A DNA stretch of 64,000 nt from Variovorax sp. J22P240 (GCF_030316855.1 NZ_JASZYR010000001.1:1054001-1118000), one strand, 5' to 3'; shown: positions 35,357-46,321, counted from the stretch's first letter. Notes: generated from the sequence alone by a model not told the origin. Translations and numbers: made by a program.

Positions 35357-36091
35357 ATGAACACCCCTACTCCTCCCCCTGACGATGACCTGGCCGCATG
35401 GGAGGCCCAGCGCGACGCATTGCGGCGACTGCATCGCGAAGTGCTCGACGAACCCGTTCCGCCGGCCTTGCTGGCCGCGGCGGGCCTGGCTGATGAGCAA
35501 CATGCCCGACAGGCCACATGGATGCGTTGGGGCGGCAGGGCGGCGGGCATTGCTCTCGCCTTCGGCGCGGGCTGGCTGGCGAACACGCAATGGGCTTCAT
35601 CGCAGGCAGGCGCGGCCCTGTCGCGCGCGCCGGCCACACGGGAATTCGTGCATGCCGCTTCTGTGGCGCATGCGGTGTACGCGCCCGAGAAGCGGCATCC
35701 CGTCGAAGTGGCTGCGGCCGAGCAGCAGCATCTCGCCCAATGGCTCTCGAAGCGGCTCGACAAGCCACTCCAGGTGCCCGACCTGTCGGCCGAAGGTTAC
35801 GCACTGGTCGGCGGTCGCCTGCTGCCCGGCAGCGAAGGCGCCCGCGCACAGTTCATGTTCGAACGGGCCAGCGGCGAGCGCATCACGCTGTACATCGGCA
35901 GCCTCGGTTCAGGCGCAGATCCGTCGCGGTCGGGAGAGACGGCCTTCCGCTACTCGGCGGACGGTCCGGTCCCCAACTTCTATTGGGTCGATCGAGGCTT
36001 TGGCTATGCCCTGAGCGGAGCGCTCTCGCGTGACACGTTGCTCAGCCTCGCGACGGTGGTCTACCGTCAGCTTGAAAAAACAGCGGGATAG
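35357..36091 (+). CDS. Membrane anti-sigma factor-like protein
   Basis: This 244-residue protein has a cytosolic N-terminal part, a single membrane helix at about 59-77 (GGRAAGIALAFGAGWLANT) and a periplasmic C-terminal domain with GYALVGGRLLPGSEGARAQF and ITLYIGSLG. The order (sigma factor, then single-pass protein) and the topology are those of anti-sigma factors that read a periplasmic signal. The N-terminal zinc motif HxxxCxxC of zinc-containing anti-sigma factors is absent, so it would be a non-ZAS type. It is annotated by context and topology rather than a strong domain. Confidence 0.75.
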   Translation: MNTPTPPPDDDLAAWEAQRDALRRLHREVLDEPVPPALLAAAGLADEQHARQATWMRWGGRAAGIALAFGAGWLANTQWASSQAGAALSRAPATREFVHAASVAHAVYAPEKRHPVEVAAAEQQHLAQWLSKRLDKPLQVPDLSAEGYALVGGRLLPGSEGARAQFMFERASGERITLYIGSLGSGADPSRSGETAFRYSADGPVPNFYWVDRGFGYALSGALSRDTLLSLATVVYRQLEKTAG

Positions 36092-36135
36092 ACTGTTCCG
36101 TCTGCATTCGTTTTTTAACCGAAGGAGAAAACTCG

Positions 36136-36516
36136 ATGAAACTTCTCAGCGCCTCGATCCTTGCCGCCGCCCTGCTCGCAGGATGCGGAAGCATGTCACC
36201 TGCGCCGGACACGCCGACGCGCACGTCCGAAGGCGTACTGATCGGCCCGTCCGGCATGACCCTCTACACCTTCGATCGCGATGCAGCCGGTAGCGGCAAG
36301 TCGGCCTGCAACGGACCGTGCGCCACCAACTGGCCGCCGCTGACCGTGGCCGACAGCGCCAAGCCCATAGGCGCCTACACCATCATCGTTCGCGACGACG
36401 GCAAGAAGCAATGGGCCTACAAGGGCTGGCCGCTCTACTACTGGGCGAAGGACACCAAGGCCGGCGACAAGACGGGCGACGGCTTCAACGGCGTGTGGAA
36501 GGTGGCGCGCCCTTGA
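36136..36516 (+). CDS. Lipoprotein with secreted repeat of the COG4315 type
   Basis: This 126-residue protein has a lipoprotein signal with lipobox LAGC (Cys17), then the COG4315 pattern: GVLIGPSGMTLYTFDRDAAG, CNGPCATNWPPLTV and AYKGWPLYYWAKDTKAGDKT. Related proteins are predicted outer-surface or periplasmic lipoproteins with no proven activity. A GGAGA site precedes the ATG. It follows the anti-sigma-like gene by 44 bases and may belong to the same regulon. A strong hairpin terminator lies downstream. Confidence 0.85.
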   Translation: MKLLSASILAAALLAGCGSMSPAPDTPTRTSEGVLIGPSGMTLYTFDRDAAGSGKSACNGPCATNWPPLTVADSAKPIGAYTIIVRDDGKKQWAYKGWPLYYWAKDTKAGDKTGDGFNGVWKVARP

Positions 36517-36549
36517 GTCAAGAAACCCGTCGCGAGGCGGGTTGAATGA

Positions 36550-36577
36550 AAAAGGCCGGCTTGCATGCCGGCCTTTT
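36550..36577. terminator. Bidirectional rho-independent terminator
   Basis: AAAAGGCCGGC (36550-36560) pairs with GCCGGCCTTTT (36567-36577), a perfect 11-base stem with a 6-base loop and A/T runs on both sides. It lies between the convergent lipoprotein and YXWGXW genes and should serve both. Confidence 0.85.
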
Positions 36578-36597
36578 CGCTGGAGGGCCACCGCCAA

Positions 36598-37023
36598 TCA
36601 GCAACGTCCCTTCTTCGCCTGACCCGGAGGGCAGTGATGGCCGCCGTGGCCATGGTCATCATCGCGGTCGTAATGATCATCGTGCCCGTGGTGCTTGTCC
36701 TTCTTGCGCTTGGAAGCCTTCCAGTTCGGCTCGACCCAGCGCCAACCGCCGTCCGCGCGCACCCAGCGTCCCGGCGCGTAGACGTGGTCGGGGCGCGCAG
36801 GCTCCCAGTAACCCTGCCGCCAGTCATAGGCGTTGTGTTGCCATTGCCAGTTCCCTGGCACCCAGACGTAGCCCGAGCGCTGCGGCGGCATCACCTCGTA
36901 GCGCGGCGGCGGCGGAGCCGCCATGACAACGCCCGGCACGTTGATGTTGATCGATACCTGGGCCGTCGAGCAAAGGGGCGCCGCAAGCAAGACGCAGGCA
37001 GCCAATGCAGTGGAAAGTCGCAT
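36598..37023 (-). CDS. YXWGXW repeat-containing exported protein with His-rich tail
   Basis: This 141-residue protein has a Sec signal (MRLSTALAACVLLAAPLC), then aromatic repeats YVWVPGNWQWQHNAYDW, GYWEPARPDHVYAPGRWVRA and GGWRWVEPNWKA of the YXWGXW/BcpO-related family, and a C-terminal tail with many His, Asp and Lys residues (KHHGHDDHYDRDDDHGHGG) before CPPGQ. The tail could bind divalent metal. The start at 37023 has a GAGGATG site five bases or so upstream; an earlier ATG at 37044 has no such site. Function is unknown. Confidence 0.83.
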   Translation of the reverse strand: MRLSTALAACVLLAAPLCSTAQVSININVPGVVMAAPPPPRYEVMPPQRSGYVWVPGNWQWQHNAYDWRQGYWEPARPDHVYAPGRWVRADGGWRWVEPNWKASKRKKDKHHGHDDHYDRDDDHGHGGHHCPPGQAKKGRC

Positions 37024-37094
37024 CAATACATCCTCAAAAAACAAACAACGTCTTGCGGGTCAAGCAGGCATCAGTGAATGCCCTGAGCGCCCAT

Positions 37095-38015
37095 TCAGTG
37101 GGGGTTGGTCAGCGCCGCTGCGGGAGAGCGCCTTTCGCGAAGGCCAAGGAGTTCATTGAACACCAGCGCCCCAATGACGACCGCACCACCGATCAAGACA
37201 CTCGATTCCGGCTCCTCGCCCGCCCCGATCCAGGCCAGCGCAATGCCGAAGATTACTTCGAGCAACGCGAGCAGCGACACTTCAGGCGCCTTCAGCACGC
37301 GCGCGCACATCACCGAAAGCGCACAGGGAATCGCAAGCTGGAACAGACCAAGGAAGGCCAGCAGGCCCAGGTCGTGGGCATTCGCCTGGAAAGGCCACGC
37401 GAGCGGCAGTGTGACGAGCGTGGAGATGGCTGCACCGATCAGCACTGCAGGAACGAGGTCGACGTCATGGCCCTTGGCATGGGCATGCTGGACCACGGTC
37501 CAGTTGCACGCGCCAGCCAGCGGCACGCACAGCGCGACCAGCGTGCCGAGCAGTTGCCCCTCGCCCAGTTCCGTGCCGTACATCCAGGCGATGCCCAGCC
37601 CGGCCGCGACGATGGCCGCCCAAGTGCGTGGCGGCAGCTTGTGCCCGATGAAGATCCGCGCGGCCAATGCCGTCAACAACGGGCCTGCCGACATCGTCAC
37701 CAGCACATTGGCGACGCTGGTCAGCGTGAGCGCGACCATGAAGGCGGTGAACATCACGCCCCAGCAGACGCCGGAGATCCACAGCTCGCGTCCACCCTGG
37801 CGGATCTTCGCGAACACTGCCCGGCCCTGCCACAACGGAAGGATCACCAGCAGCGATACCAGCGTAAAGAAGCTGCGCCAGAAGGTCACCTCGAAGCTGC
37901 GCGCGTGTTCGAGGTGACGCGTGACGACACCCGCGGTGGCCCACATGAGCGTCACGACGATCATCAGCCAGACCGCACGGCCATGAGTGAGCCCATGGCC
38001 GCCCATGCGCAGCAT
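37095..38015 (-). CDS. EamA/DMT family transporter
   Basis: This 306-residue membrane protein has ten predicted helices in two EamA repeats (MIVVTLMWATAGVVTRHL and VQHAHAKGHDVDLVPAVLIG lie in the first and second halves). DMT members export amino acids or other metabolites; the substrate is unknown. Its start shares one base with the typA stop (TGATG), so it is translationally coupled to the end of the rimP-typA operon, which is unusual for a transporter. Confidence 0.88.
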   Translation of the reverse strand: MLRMGGHGLTHGRAVWLMIVVTLMWATAGVVTRHLEHARSFEVTFWRSFFTLVSLLVILPLWQGRAVFAKIRQGGRELWISGVCWGVMFTAFMVALTLTSVANVLVTMSAGPLLTALAARIFIGHKLPPRTWAAIVAAGLGIAWMYGTELGEGQLLGTLVALCVPLAGACNWTVVQHAHAKGHDVDLVPAVLIGAAISTLVTLPLAWPFQANAHDLGLLAFLGLFQLAIPCALSVMCARVLKAPEVSLLALLEVIFGIALAWIGAGEEPESSVLIGGAVVIGALVFNELLGLRERRSPAAALTNPH

Positions 38016-39847
38016 CAGGCGGTCTCGCGCGACGCGCGCTTGCGCTCGTGTTCCTTCAGGTAGCGCTTGCGCAGGCGCACGCTCTTGGGCGTGATCTCGA
38101 CCAGTTCGTCGTCTTCGATGAACTCCACGCCGTACTCCAGCGTGAGCTCGATCGGCGGCGTGATCTTGATCGCGTCTTCCTTGCCGGACACACGGAAGTT
38201 GGTCAGCTGCTTGGTGCGCGTGGCGTTGACCACCAGATCGTTGTCACGGCTGTGGATGCCGACGATCATGCCTTCGTACACCGGGTCGTTCGCGCGCACG
38301 AACATGCGGCCGCGATCGTCCAGTTTGCCGAGTGCATAGGTGAAGATCTCGCCATCGTCCATCGAGATCAGCACGCCATTCTTGCGGCTGCCGATCTCGC
38401 CCTTGTGCGGCTCGTAGCTGTCGAAAATGTTGGAGATCAGGCCCGAGCCGCGCGTCAGGTTCAGGAACTCGTTGGTGAAGCCGATCAGGCCTCGCGCCGG
38501 GATGCGGTACTCGAGGCGCACGCGACCGCGACCATCCGGTTCCATGTTGACCAGTTCGCCCTTGCGCTCGCCCAGGGCCTGCATTACGCCGCCCTGATGC
38601 TGTTCTTCGATATCCGCCGTCACCAGTTCGATGGGCTCGTTCTTGACGCCGTCGATGTCGCGGAACACCACGCGCGGCTTCGACACGGCCAGCTCGTAGC
38701 CTTCACGGCGCATGTTTTCCAGCAGGATGGTCAGGTGCAGTTCGCCGCGGCCCATGACTTCGAAGATGCCTTCTTCGTCGGTTTCCTTGACGCGCAAGGC
38801 GACGTTGTGTTGCAGCTCTTTCTGCAGGCGGTCCCAGATTTGGCGGCTGGTGACGAACTTGCCTTCACGGCCGGCCAGCGGGCTGGTGTTGACGCAGAAG
38901 TTCATGGTCAGGGTCGGTTCGTCGACCTTGAGCATGGGCAGCGCCGTGGGAGTCGTCGGGTCGGTGATCGTCACGCCGATGCCGATGTCGCCAATGCCGT
39001 TGATCAGCACGATCTCGCCCGGGCCGGCTTCGGTCGCCTGCACGCGTTCGAGGCCCTGGAACGTCAGCACCTGGTTGATCCGGCCTTTGACAGCCTTTCC
39101 GTCCGGGCCTTCCATCACGACGACGTCCATCATGGGCTTGATGGTGCCGGCGTGGATACGGCCGACGCCGATCCGGCCGACGAAGGTCGAGAAGTCGATC
39201 GCGGAAATCTGCAGTTGCAGCGGCGCTTCAGCATCTCCCGCATGCGCCGGCACGTGCTTGAGAATGGTGTCGAAGAGCGCCGACATGTCGGGACCCCACT
39301 GTTCGCCGTGCTCGCCCTCTTCCAGCGACGACCAGCCATTGATGCCCGAGGCGTAGACAACGGGGAAGTCCAGCTGTTCGTCTGTAGCGCCAAGCTTGTC
39401 GAACAGGTCGAAAGCGGCGTTGACCACGTAGTCGGGACGCGCGCCCGGCTTGTCGACCTTGTTCACCACCAGGATCGGCTTCAGGCCGAGGGCCAGCGCC
39501 TTCTTCGTCACGAAGCGGGTCTGCGGCATCGGGCCCTCCTGGGCGTCGATCAGCAGCACCACGCCGTCCACCATGCTGAGCGCGCGTTCGACTTCGCCGC
39601 CGAAGTCCGCGTGGCCGGGGGTGTCGACGATGTTGATGTGCATGCCCTTCCACGTCACGGCGCAGTTCTTGGCCAGGATCGTGATGCCGCGTTCCTTTTC
39701 GATGGCGTTGTTGTCCATCACGGTGTCGACCACTTTTTCGTGCTCGGCGAAGGTGCCCGACTGGCGCAGCAGCTGGTCGACCATCGTGGTCTTGCCATGG
39801 TCCACGTGGGCGATGATGGCGATATTGCGGATCTGGTTGGTGCTCAT
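38015..39847 (-). CDS. typA: Translational GTPase TypA/BipA
   Basis: This 610-residue GTPase binds the ribosome and supports assembly and stress tolerance. The G domain has AHVDHGKTT at 13-21, [11 protein letters not shown] (G3) and [10 protein letters not shown] (G4). The C-terminal domain carries the BipA motif with [19 protein letters not shown] and the [17 protein letters not shown] segment that distinguishes it from EF-G and LepA. The ATG overlaps the truB stop by four bases. Confidence 0.97.
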   Translation of the reverse strand: MSTNQIRNIAIIAHVDHGKTTMVDQLLRQSGTFAEHEKVVDTVMDNNAIEKERGITILAKNCAVTWKGMHINIVDTPGHADFGGEVERALSMVDGVVLLIDAQEGPMPQTRFVTKKALALGLKPILVVNKVDKPGARPDYVVNAAFDLFDKLGATDEQLDFPVVYASGINGWSSLEEGEHGEQWGPDMSALFDTILKHVPAHAGDAEAPLQLQISAIDFSTFVGRIGVGRIHAGTIKPMMDVVVMEGPDGKAVKGRINQVLTFQGLERVQATEAGPGEIVLINGIGDIGIGVTITDPTTPTALPMLKVDEPTLTMNFCVNTSPLAGREGKFVTSRQIWDRLQKELQHNVALRVKETDEEGIFEVMGRGELHLTILLENMRREGYELAVSKPRVVFRDIDGVKNEPIELVTADIEEQHQGGVMQALGERKGELVNMEPDGRGRVRLEYRIPARGLIGFTNEFLNLTRGSGLISNIFDSYEPHKGEIGSRKNGVLISMDDGEIFTYALGKLDDRGRMFVRANDPVYEGMIVGIHSRDNDLVVNATRTKQLTNFRVSGKEDAIKITPPIELTLEYGVEFIEDDELVEITPKSVRLRKRYLKEHERKRASRETA

Positions 39848-40788
39848 GGTGTCGCTTCGGTCAATAGTGTTTGCTGGATTTCGATGGGGCTCAGCAAGCG
39901 CCCCGGAATCAGTTCGCCGGCCTTGACGTGGGCCGTGCCGAGAAATGCAGGAGGGTCACGGCCGAAGACGGCCACGGCAGGCGCGTCCGGCCACTTGCCG
40001 CGTCGGCGCAGGCCGGAAAGGAAGCGCCCGGCATCTTCGGCGTCGAGCGTGACGGGCGTGTGATCGGCCACCAGCGCTTCGGTCGGCAGCAGTCGTGCGA
40101 GCCGGTCTTCCTCAGCCATGGCTTCGAGAGCGTCCAGCGTCACACATTGGGAGACGTCGAAGCCGCCAGTCTCGATCCGGCGCAGCGCCGTGAGATGGGC
40201 GCCGCAGCCCAGCGCTTCCCCAATGTCTTCGCCCAGCGTGCGGATGTAGGTACCCTTGCTCACGGTCGCGCGAATGTCAATTTCATTGCCGGAAGAGGCA
40301 TTGATCGCCAGCTTGTAGATCACGACATCGCGTGGCGCCCGTTCCACCTCGACGCCTTCGCGTGCGTATTCGTACAGCGCCTTGCCGTCTTTCTTCAGCG
40401 CGCTGTGCATGGGCGGCACCTGGCGGATCGGCCCGGTGAATTGCGCTTCCACGCGCTTCAGATCAGCCGCTGTCACGGCGACAGGCCGTTTGGCGATGAC
40501 TTCGCCTTCCGCGTCGCCGGTAGACGTCTTCACCCCGAGGCGCGCGGTGGCCTCATAAGTCTTGTCGGCGTCCAGGTGCAGTTGGCTGAATTTGGTGGCC
40601 GCCCCGAAGCACAAGGGCAGCACGCCGCTCGCGAGCGGGTCGAGCGTGCCGGTATGCCCGGCCTTCTCGGCGCGCAACAACCACTTGGCCTTCTGCAAGG
40701 CCTGATTGCTGGAGAGACCCAGCGGCTTGTCGAGCAGCAACACCCCATGCACAGGGCGCCGCTGCACCCGTGTGCGTGGCGCGTTCAT
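39844..40788 (-). CDS. truB: tRNA pseudouridine(55) synthase TruB
   Basis: This 314-residue enzyme makes pseudouridine 55 in the T-loop of tRNAs. The catalytic Asp50 is in [16 protein letters not shown], and the start [16 protein letters not shown] and the [18 protein letters not shown] segment are TruB hallmarks. The C-terminal PUA-like part is seen as [12 protein letters not shown]. It starts 2 bases after rbfA and overlaps typA, forming one leftward operon. Confidence 0.97.
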   Translation of the reverse strand: MNAPRTRVQRRPVHGVLLLDKPLGLSSNQALQKAKWLLRAEKAGHTGTLDPLASGVLPLCFGAATKFSQLHLDADKTYEATARLGVKTSTGDAEGEVIAKRPVAVTAADLKRVEAQFTGPIRQVPPMHSALKKDGKALYEYAREGVEVERAPRDVVIYKLAINASSGNEIDIRATVSKGTYIRTLGEDIGEALGCGAHLTALRRIETGGFDVSQCVTLDALEAMAEEDRLARLLPTEALVADHTPVTLDAEDAGRFLSGLRRRGKWPDAPAVAVFGRDPPAFLGTAHVKAGELIPGRLLSPIEIQQTLLTEATP

Positions 40789-40790
40789 CT

Positions 40791-41162
40791 TCAGTCGTCT
40801 TTGGAACGGGAAGCGACAGCCTGCGCGATCAGCGCATTCATGTCCGCGGCACGCTCGGTCGTGCGATCGAACTGGAAATGCAGCGTCGGGACCGTGTGGA
40901 TGTGCAGACGCTTGAACAGGCCGTTGCGCAGGAAGCCCGCGGCCTGGTTCAGCGCTTCGGTGGTCTCGACCGGGTCGCCCACGAGCAGGCTGAAGAAGAC
41001 CTTCGCATGCGCGTAGTCGGGCGTGACCTCGACCGCCTGGATCGTGACCATGCCCACCCGCGGGTCCTTCAACTCGCGCGCGATCAACTCCGTCAGATCG
41101 CGCTGGATCTGATCGGCCACCTTGAAGGCACGGTTGGGGGTAGCGGCTTTTCTTTTAGGCAT
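40791..41162 (-). CDS. rbfA: Ribosome-binding factor A
   Basis: This 123-residue KH-type protein is needed for late 16S rRNA maturation and cold adaptation. The sequence [45 protein letters not shown] in pieces and [19 protein letters not shown] are family signatures. It lies between infB (after a 117-base gap) and truB (2-base gap) in the standard order. Confidence 0.96.
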   Translation of the reverse strand: MPKRKAATPNRAFKVADQIQRDLTELIARELKDPRVGMVTIQAVEVTPDYAHAKVFFSLLVGDPVETTEALNQAAGFLRNGLFKRLHIHTVPTLHFQFDRTTERAADMNALIAQAVASRSKDD

Positions 41163-41279
41163 TCAAACAATCACAAGCGTCGCGAGATCGGGCTCAGTGC
41201 AAGGCGCGCCGCCGCAGACAGTACTTTAGTACGGCAAGGCGGCTGCAACGCGGCAATGAGCTCGATATCGCGGCGCGCT
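41163..41279. other. infB-rbfA intergenic element with nested inverted repeats
   Basis: This 117-base gap is long for this operon and contains AGTACTTTAGTAC at its centre (41219-41231), flanked by GC-rich arms (GGCGCGCCGCC on one side, GGCAAGGCGGC on the other) that can pair imperfectly. It has no open frame of note and no T-run. It may be a degenerate mobile repeat or a structured operon segment for mRNA processing. Confidence 0.5.
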
Positions 41280-44186
41280 TTACAACGTACGCGCAATCTC
41301 TTTGATCTCGAAGAACTCCAGTTGATCACCTTCCTTGATGTCGTTGTAGTTCTTGAGCTTGATACCGCACTCGAAGCCTTCGCGCACTTCGCGCACATCG
41401 TCCTTCATGCGCTTGACCGAGTCGATTTCGCCGGTGTAGATCACCACGTTGTCGCGCAGCAGGCGGAAGTGCGCGCTGCGGTTGACCGAACCCGAAGTGA
41501 CCATACAACCCGCGACCGTACCGATCTTGGATGCCACGAACACGGTGCGGATCTCGGCGGAGCCGATGATTTCTTCGCGCCGCTCGGGAGCCAGCATGCC
41601 GGACATGGCGACCTTGATGTCGTCCACCGCGTCGTAGATGATGCTGTAGTAGTGCAGTTGCACGCCGTTGCTCTCGGCCAGCTTGCGCGCACCGGCATCG
41701 GCGCGCACATTGAAGCCGATGACGATGGCCTTCGACGCGATCGCGAGGTTGATGTCGCTCTCGCTGATGCCACCGACGCCGGCGTACACCATCTGCACCT
41801 TGACTTCCTCGGTCGCCAGCTTGAGCAGCGACTGGGCCAGCGCTTCCTGCGAGCCCTGCACGTCGGCCTTGATGATGATCCGCAGCGTCTGCACCTCGCC
41901 CGCCGACAGGTCGGTGAACATGTTCTGCAGATTCGCAGCCTGGGCCTTCGCCAGCTTGGTGTTGCGGAACTTGCCAGCCCGGTAGGTGGCGATCTCGCGC
42001 GCACGGCGCTCGTCGCTCATCACCATGAACTCGTCGCCGGCCTGCGGCACTTCGGTCAACCCCTGGATCTCGACCGGGATCGACGGACCCGCGGACTTGA
42101 TGGTCTTGCCGTCCTCGTCGATCATGGCGCGCACACGACCATACGTCGAGCCGGCCAGCACCACATCGCCCGTCTTGAGCGTGCCGGACTGAACCAGCAC
42201 GGTCGCGACCGGGCCGCGACCCTTGTCGAGCTGGGCTTCGATGACCAGGCCCTTGGCAGCGGCATCCACCGGCGCCTTGAGTTCGAGCACTTCGGCCTGC
42301 AGCAGCACCTGCTCGAGCAGATCGTCGACACCCTGGCCCGTCTTGGCCGAAACCGGCACGAACGGCACATCACCGCCGTACTCTTCGGGCACGACTTCTT
42401 CGGCAACCAGTTCCTGCTTGACGCGGTCGAGGTTGGCATCGGCCTTGTCGATCTTGTTGATCGCAACCACGATCGGCACACCCGCCGCCTTCGCGTGCTT
42501 GATGGCTTCCTTGGTCTGCGGCATGACGCCGTCGTCCGCGGCCACCACCAGGATCACGATATCGGTGGCCTGCGCGCCACGGGCACGCATGGCGGTGAAC
42601 GCCTCGTGACCCGGGGTGTCGAGAAAGGACACCATGCCGCGCTCGGTCTGGACGTGGTACGCCCCGATGTGCTGTGTGATGCCGCCGGCTTCGCCCGCGG
42701 CGACCTTGGCGCGACGGATGTAGTCCAGCAGGGAGGTCTTGCCGTGGTCGACGTGACCCATGACGGTCACGACCGGTGCGCGCGGCAGGGCTTCGGCCTG
42801 TTGCGCCGACACGTCTTCATCAGTGAAGGCTTCCGGATCATCCAGCGCGGCAACCACCGCGTTGTGGCCCATTTCTTCCACGATGATCATCGCGGTGTCC
42901 TGGTCCAGCGACTGGTTGATGGTCGCCATCTGGCCGAGCTTCATCAGTTGCTTGATGACTTCGGACGCCTTGACGGCCATCTTGTGCGCCAGTTCGGACA
43001 CGGTGATGGTTTCGGGCACATGAACTTCGAGCACGCGGGCCTCGACCGGTGCAGCCTGCACGCGTTCTTCCTGGCCATTGCGGTCGTTGCCGCGACGACC
43101 GCGCGGGCCGCCGCGCCAGTTGCCGCGACCGACACCGCCGCTGGCGTCGCCGCGGGTCTTGATTTCCTTCTTCTTGGCCGTGTCGCCAGCCCAGCTCGAC
43201 GAGAGCTTGGCCGACTTGACTTCCTTGCCCGCGCCAGGCGCGGCAGCGGCGCCAGGAGCAGCCGGTGCACCCGGGCGGGCGGCCGGAGCCGTCGGCTTGT
43301 GCAAAGTCCCTTTCACCCCGGCCTTGGCTTCCGGCGCGGGCTTCTCGGGCGCCTTGTGCGGCACCAGCACGCGAGCAGGCGCGTTCATCATGGCGCGGAT
43401 GGCTTCGGCCTCGGCCAGTGCCTTGCGTCGGCGTTCGTCGAGGTCCTTGGCGCGGGCAGCTTCCTCGTCGGCGCGAGCCTTCGATTCGGCGGCGGCCTTG
43501 GCCTTGGCGTCGTCCTTGGCCTGCACGGCAGCGGCTTCCGCGGCGGCCTTGCGGTCGGATACGGCGGGGGCCTCCTCGACGGGTTCGGGCGCACCTTCGG
43601 TTACGGTCGCAGCGGCTGCCGCTTCCGCGGCCTTCTTCTTGGCGGCCTTGGCTTCTTGCTCGGCCTGCTCGGCGCGTTCAGCCTTTTCGCGCTCACGCGC
43701 CTCGGCTTCTTCACGCAGGCGGCGCTTTTCGACGAGTTCTTCTTCCTGGCGACGGATCAGCTCGGCCTGGCGGCGCGCTTCTTCCTCGCGGCGGGTGAGT
43801 TCGGCTTCGTCGATCTGCGGCGCAGCTGGAGCGGCCGTGGCGGGCGCTTCCTGCGGTGCTGCTTCAGCGGCGACCGGGTGGCCTTCGTCACGCTGGATGA
43901 AGGTGCGCTTCTTGCGCACCTCGACCTGGATCGTGCGCGCGCGGCCGGTGGCGTCGGCCTGCTTGATCTCGCTGGTCGATTTCTTCGTCAGCGTGATCTT
44001 CTTGCGCTCGGGGTCGACCGTGCCATGGCTGGCTTTCAGGAAGCCGAGCAAGCGTTGCTTGTCGGCCTCGGTGAGCGCGTCGGTCGGCGCCTGCTTGGGC
44101 ACCCCGGCGCTCTTGAGCTGGTCAAGCAGGATTTCGGGAGTCTTCTTGAGCTCGTTCGCGAACTCGGCGACAGTGGTACTGGACAT
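41280..44186 (-). CDS. infB: Translation initiation factor IF-2
   Basis: This 968-residue GTPase delivers initiator tRNA to the 30S subunit. N-terminal IF2_N modules ([20 protein letters not shown]) are followed by a long Ala/Glu/Lys-rich linker with [19 protein letters not shown], then the G domain with [18 protein letters not shown] and the [15 protein letters not shown] switch, and domains II-IV ending [19 protein letters not shown]. The large N-terminal linker is typical of betaproteobacterial IF-2. The frame antisense to it is open for 1145 codons, which is a composition effect. A GGAGG site is upstream. Confidence 0.97.
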   Translation of the reverse strand: MSSTTVAEFANELKKTPEILLDQLKSAGVPKQAPTDALTEADKQRLLGFLKASHGTVDPERKKITLTKKSTSEIKQADATGRARTIQVEVRKKRTFIQRDEGHPVAAEAAPQEAPATAAPAAPQIDEAELTRREEEARRQAELIRRQEEELVEKRRLREEAEAREREKAERAEQAEQEAKAAKKKAAEAAAAATVTEGAPEPVEEAPAVSDRKAAAEAAAVQAKDDAKAKAAAESKARADEEAARAKDLDERRRKALAEAEAIRAMMNAPARVLVPHKAPEKPAPEAKAGVKGTLHKPTAPAARPGAPAAPGAAAAPGAGKEVKSAKLSSSWAGDTAKKKEIKTRGDASGGVGRGNWRGGPRGRRGNDRNGQEERVQAAPVEARVLEVHVPETITVSELAHKMAVKASEVIKQLMKLGQMATINQSLDQDTAMIIVEEMGHNAVVAALDDPEAFTDEDVSAQQAEALPRAPVVTVMGHVDHGKTSLLDYIRRAKVAAGEAGGITQHIGAYHVQTERGMVSFLDTPGHEAFTAMRARGAQATDIVILVVAADDGVMPQTKEAIKHAKAAGVPIVVAINKIDKADANLDRVKQELVAEEVVPEEYGGDVPFVPVSAKTGQGVDDLLEQVLLQAEVLELKAPVDAAAKGLVIEAQLDKGRGPVATVLVQSGTLKTGDVVLAGSTYGRVRAMIDEDGKTIKSAGPSIPVEIQGLTEVPQAGDEFMVMSDERRAREIATYRAGKFRNTKLAKAQAANLQNMFTDLSAGEVQTLRIIIKADVQGSQEALAQSLLKLATEEVKVQMVYAGVGGISESDINLAIASKAIVIGFNVRADAGARKLAESNGVQLHYYSIIYDAVDDIKVAMSGMLAPERREEIIGSAEIRTVFVASKIGTVAGCMVTSGSVNRSAHFRLLRDNVVIYTGEIDSVKRMKDDVREVREGFECGIKLKNYNDIKEGDQLEFFEIKEIARTL

Positions 44187-44210
44187 ATTGGTTTCGTGCC
44201 TCCATGACCA

Positions 44211-45695
44211 TCACTCTTGGCCGGCGAACCAATGTTCGCGGGCTTTCAAGATGAGGTTCTTGGCGTCATCGGCGCTCTGGCCGGTGATCTCGGTGAGTTC
44301 ATCGACCGCAAGGTCGGCCAGGTCGTCACGGGTGTGAACACCCGCCTCGGCCAATTTGGGGATGAGGGCCGGGTCGAGCCCGCCGAGGTCGCGCAGATCC
44401 TGCGAAACGCTCTCGACGTTTTCTTCACGGGCGATTTCCATGGTCAGCAGCGCATCCTTGGCGCGCGAACGCAGCTCGTTGATCGTGTCTTCGTCGAAGC
44501 TCTCGATCTCGAGTAGTTCGGAAATCGGCACATAGGCCACTTCTTCCAGGCTGGTGAAGCCTTCGGAAATCAGGATGTCGGCGATTTCCTCGTCGACGTC
44601 GAGCTTTTCCATGAAGAGCTTGCGGCTGGCGTCCGTTTCGGTCGCCTGCTTCTGGGCCGATTCGTTGGCGTCCATGATGTTGATCTTCCAGCCGGTCAGG
44701 TCGGAGGCGAGCCTCACGTTCTGGCCGCCGCGGCCGATCGCGATCGCGAGGTTTTCCTCGTCGACCACCACGTCCATGGCATGCTTTTCCTCATCGACCA
44801 CGATCGAGGAGACATTGGCCGGTGCGAGCGCACCGATCACGAACTGCGCCGGGTCTTCGCTCCACAGCACGATGTCCACGCGCTCGCCGGCGAGCTCGTT
44901 GGTGACGGCATTGACGCGCGTACCGCGCACGCCGACACAAGTGCCAATGGGGTCGACACGCTTGTCGTGCGAGAGCACGGCGATCTTGGCACGCGAGCCG
45001 GGGTCGCGGGCGCAGCTCTTGATTTCGAGCAGGCCTTGTTCGATCTCGGGCACTTCCTGGCGGAACAGCTCGATCATGAACTCGGGTGCGGCGCGCGACA
45101 GGATGATCGGCGCGCCGCGCAGCGTCAGGTCGACCTCCATGATCATGGCCCGCACGCGGTCGCCGTTGCGCAGGTTTTCCTTGGCGATCATCTCGCTGCG
45201 GCGCAGGCGACCTTCGACGCGGCCGGCCTCGACGATGATGTCGCCCTTGTCCAGGCGCTTGACCGTGCCGGTGAAGATCTTCTCGCCGCGCGACATGAAG
45301 TCGTTCAGCAGCATCTCGCGCTCCGCGTCACGGATCTTCTGCAGGATGACCTGCTTGGCCGCCATCGCGCCGATGCGGCCGATCGGCACCGAGTCCACCG
45401 ATTCCTCGATGTACTCGTCGACCTCGATGTCGGGCATTTCTTCCTTGGCTTCGAACAAGAGGATTTCCTGGTCGGGCAGCTGCAGGCCGGCCTCGTCAGG
45501 CACCACGTGCCAGCGGCGGAAGGTCTCGTAGTCGCCGCTGTCGCGGTCGACGGCGACGCGAATGTCCACGTCGCCCTGATAGAGCTTCTTGGTGGCTTGC
45601 GCCAGGGCGGACTCGACTGCGCCGAAGACGACGTCACGTTCGACGTTCTTCTCGCGCGAGATCGCATCCACCAACATCAACATTTCGCGATTCAT
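44211..45695 (-). CDS. nusA: Transcription termination/antitermination factor NusA
   Basis: This 494-residue RNA polymerase-binding protein controls pausing, termination and antitermination. The N-terminal polymerase-binding domain ([20 protein letters not shown]) is followed by S1 ([19 protein letters not shown]), KH1-KH2 ([18 protein letters not shown] and [19 protein letters not shown]) and two C-terminal acidic repeats ([18 protein letters not shown] and [19 protein letters not shown]). A GAGGAG site precedes the ATG. It lies 17 bases after rimP and 24 before infB. Confidence 0.97.
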   Translation of the reverse strand: MNREMLMLVDAISREKNVERDVVFGAVESALAQATKKLYQGDVDIRVAVDRDSGDYETFRRWHVVPDEAGLQLPDQEILLFEAKEEMPDIEVDEYIEESVDSVPIGRIGAMAAKQVILQKIRDAEREMLLNDFMSRGEKIFTGTVKRLDKGDIIVEAGRVEGRLRRSEMIAKENLRNGDRVRAMIMEVDLTLRGAPIILSRAAPEFMIELFRQEVPEIEQGLLEIKSCARDPGSRAKIAVLSHDKRVDPIGTCVGVRGTRVNAVTNELAGERVDIVLWSEDPAQFVIGALAPANVSSIVVDEEKHAMDVVVDEENLAIAIGRGGQNVRLASDLTGWKINIMDANESAQKQATETDASRKLFMEKLDVDEEIADILISEGFTSLEEVAYVPISELLEIESFDEDTINELRSRAKDALLTMEIAREENVESVSQDLRDLGGLDPALIPKLAEAGVHTRDDLADLAVDELTEITGQSADDAKNLILKAREHWFAGQE

Positions 45696-45712
45696 GCCAC
45701 CACTCTCCTCGT

Positions 45713-46321
45713 TCAGTCCGACACCACCGTGCCAGGTTTGGGCCTGCGCCCCTTGAAATCCACTATCGGGGCGAGCCGCGCTTCGCGGAGCTCGTCCAAA
45801 GCAAAACCCAGCGCCTGCAGGGGTGCAGGCGCGCGCTTCTTGCTGATCTTCTGACCGGGCTTCGGCTCCGGCTCGTCGCTCCAGACGATCTGCCATCCGT
45901 GCGAGCCATCGGCCGCCGCGACACGCTCCAGCGTGCCGCGAAATTTCTTGCGATTGGCCGCCACCTGACCGCCCGCCGCCGCACCCATCGGGGCCTTGAG
46001 CGTGATGTCGATCACCTCGCCCGCAAAACGTTCGAAATCCTGCTCATTGCGCAACGGCCGGTCAATACCCGGCGACGACACTTCGAGCCGCTTGTAGTCG
46101 GCGCCATCCACTTCCAGCGCGAACTGCAGCTGGCGCGTCACCTTTTCGCAATCCTCGACGGTGATGAACGGCTCCGGCGCGCCCGGCGCAACTTCTGAAT
46201 TGAGGCCTTTCCAGGGCAAATCAATCGTGACGCGCAGCAATCCCCCGGCCGAGCGTTCGATCTCGACCAGGTCGTAGCCGAGTCCGGCCACGGTTTGTTC
46301 CACTGTCTGCTGCAATGCCAC
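45713..46321 (-). CDS. rimP: Ribosome maturation factor RimP
   Basis: This 202-residue protein is required for 30S assembly. The start is GTG (46321), giving the usual [20 protein letters not shown]; an in-frame ATG 16 codons upstream has no conservation or site. The motifs [19 protein letters not shown] and [20 protein letters not shown] are RimP hallmarks. The C-terminus is rich in Lys and Pro ([16 protein letters not shown]). It is the first gene of the rimP-nusA-infB operon, with a hairpin/T-run about 75 bases upstream that may act as a terminator or leader. Confidence 0.94.
   Translation of the reverse strand: MALQQTVEQTVAGLGYDLVEIERSAGGLLRVTIDLPWKGLNSEVAPGAPEPFITVEDCEKVTRQLQFALEVDGADYKRLEVSSPGIDRPLRNEQDFERFAGEVIDITLKAPMGAAAGGQVAANRKKFRGTLERVAAADGSHGWQIVWSDEPEPKPGQKISKKRAPAPLQALGFALDELREARLAPIVDFKGRRPKPGTVVSD

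Noticed and set aside
40770..44207. 1145-codon open frame opposite infB
   Set aside because: IF-2 motifs are on the other strand; the frame is a shadow of the Ala/Glu/Lys-rich linker and GTPase domains.
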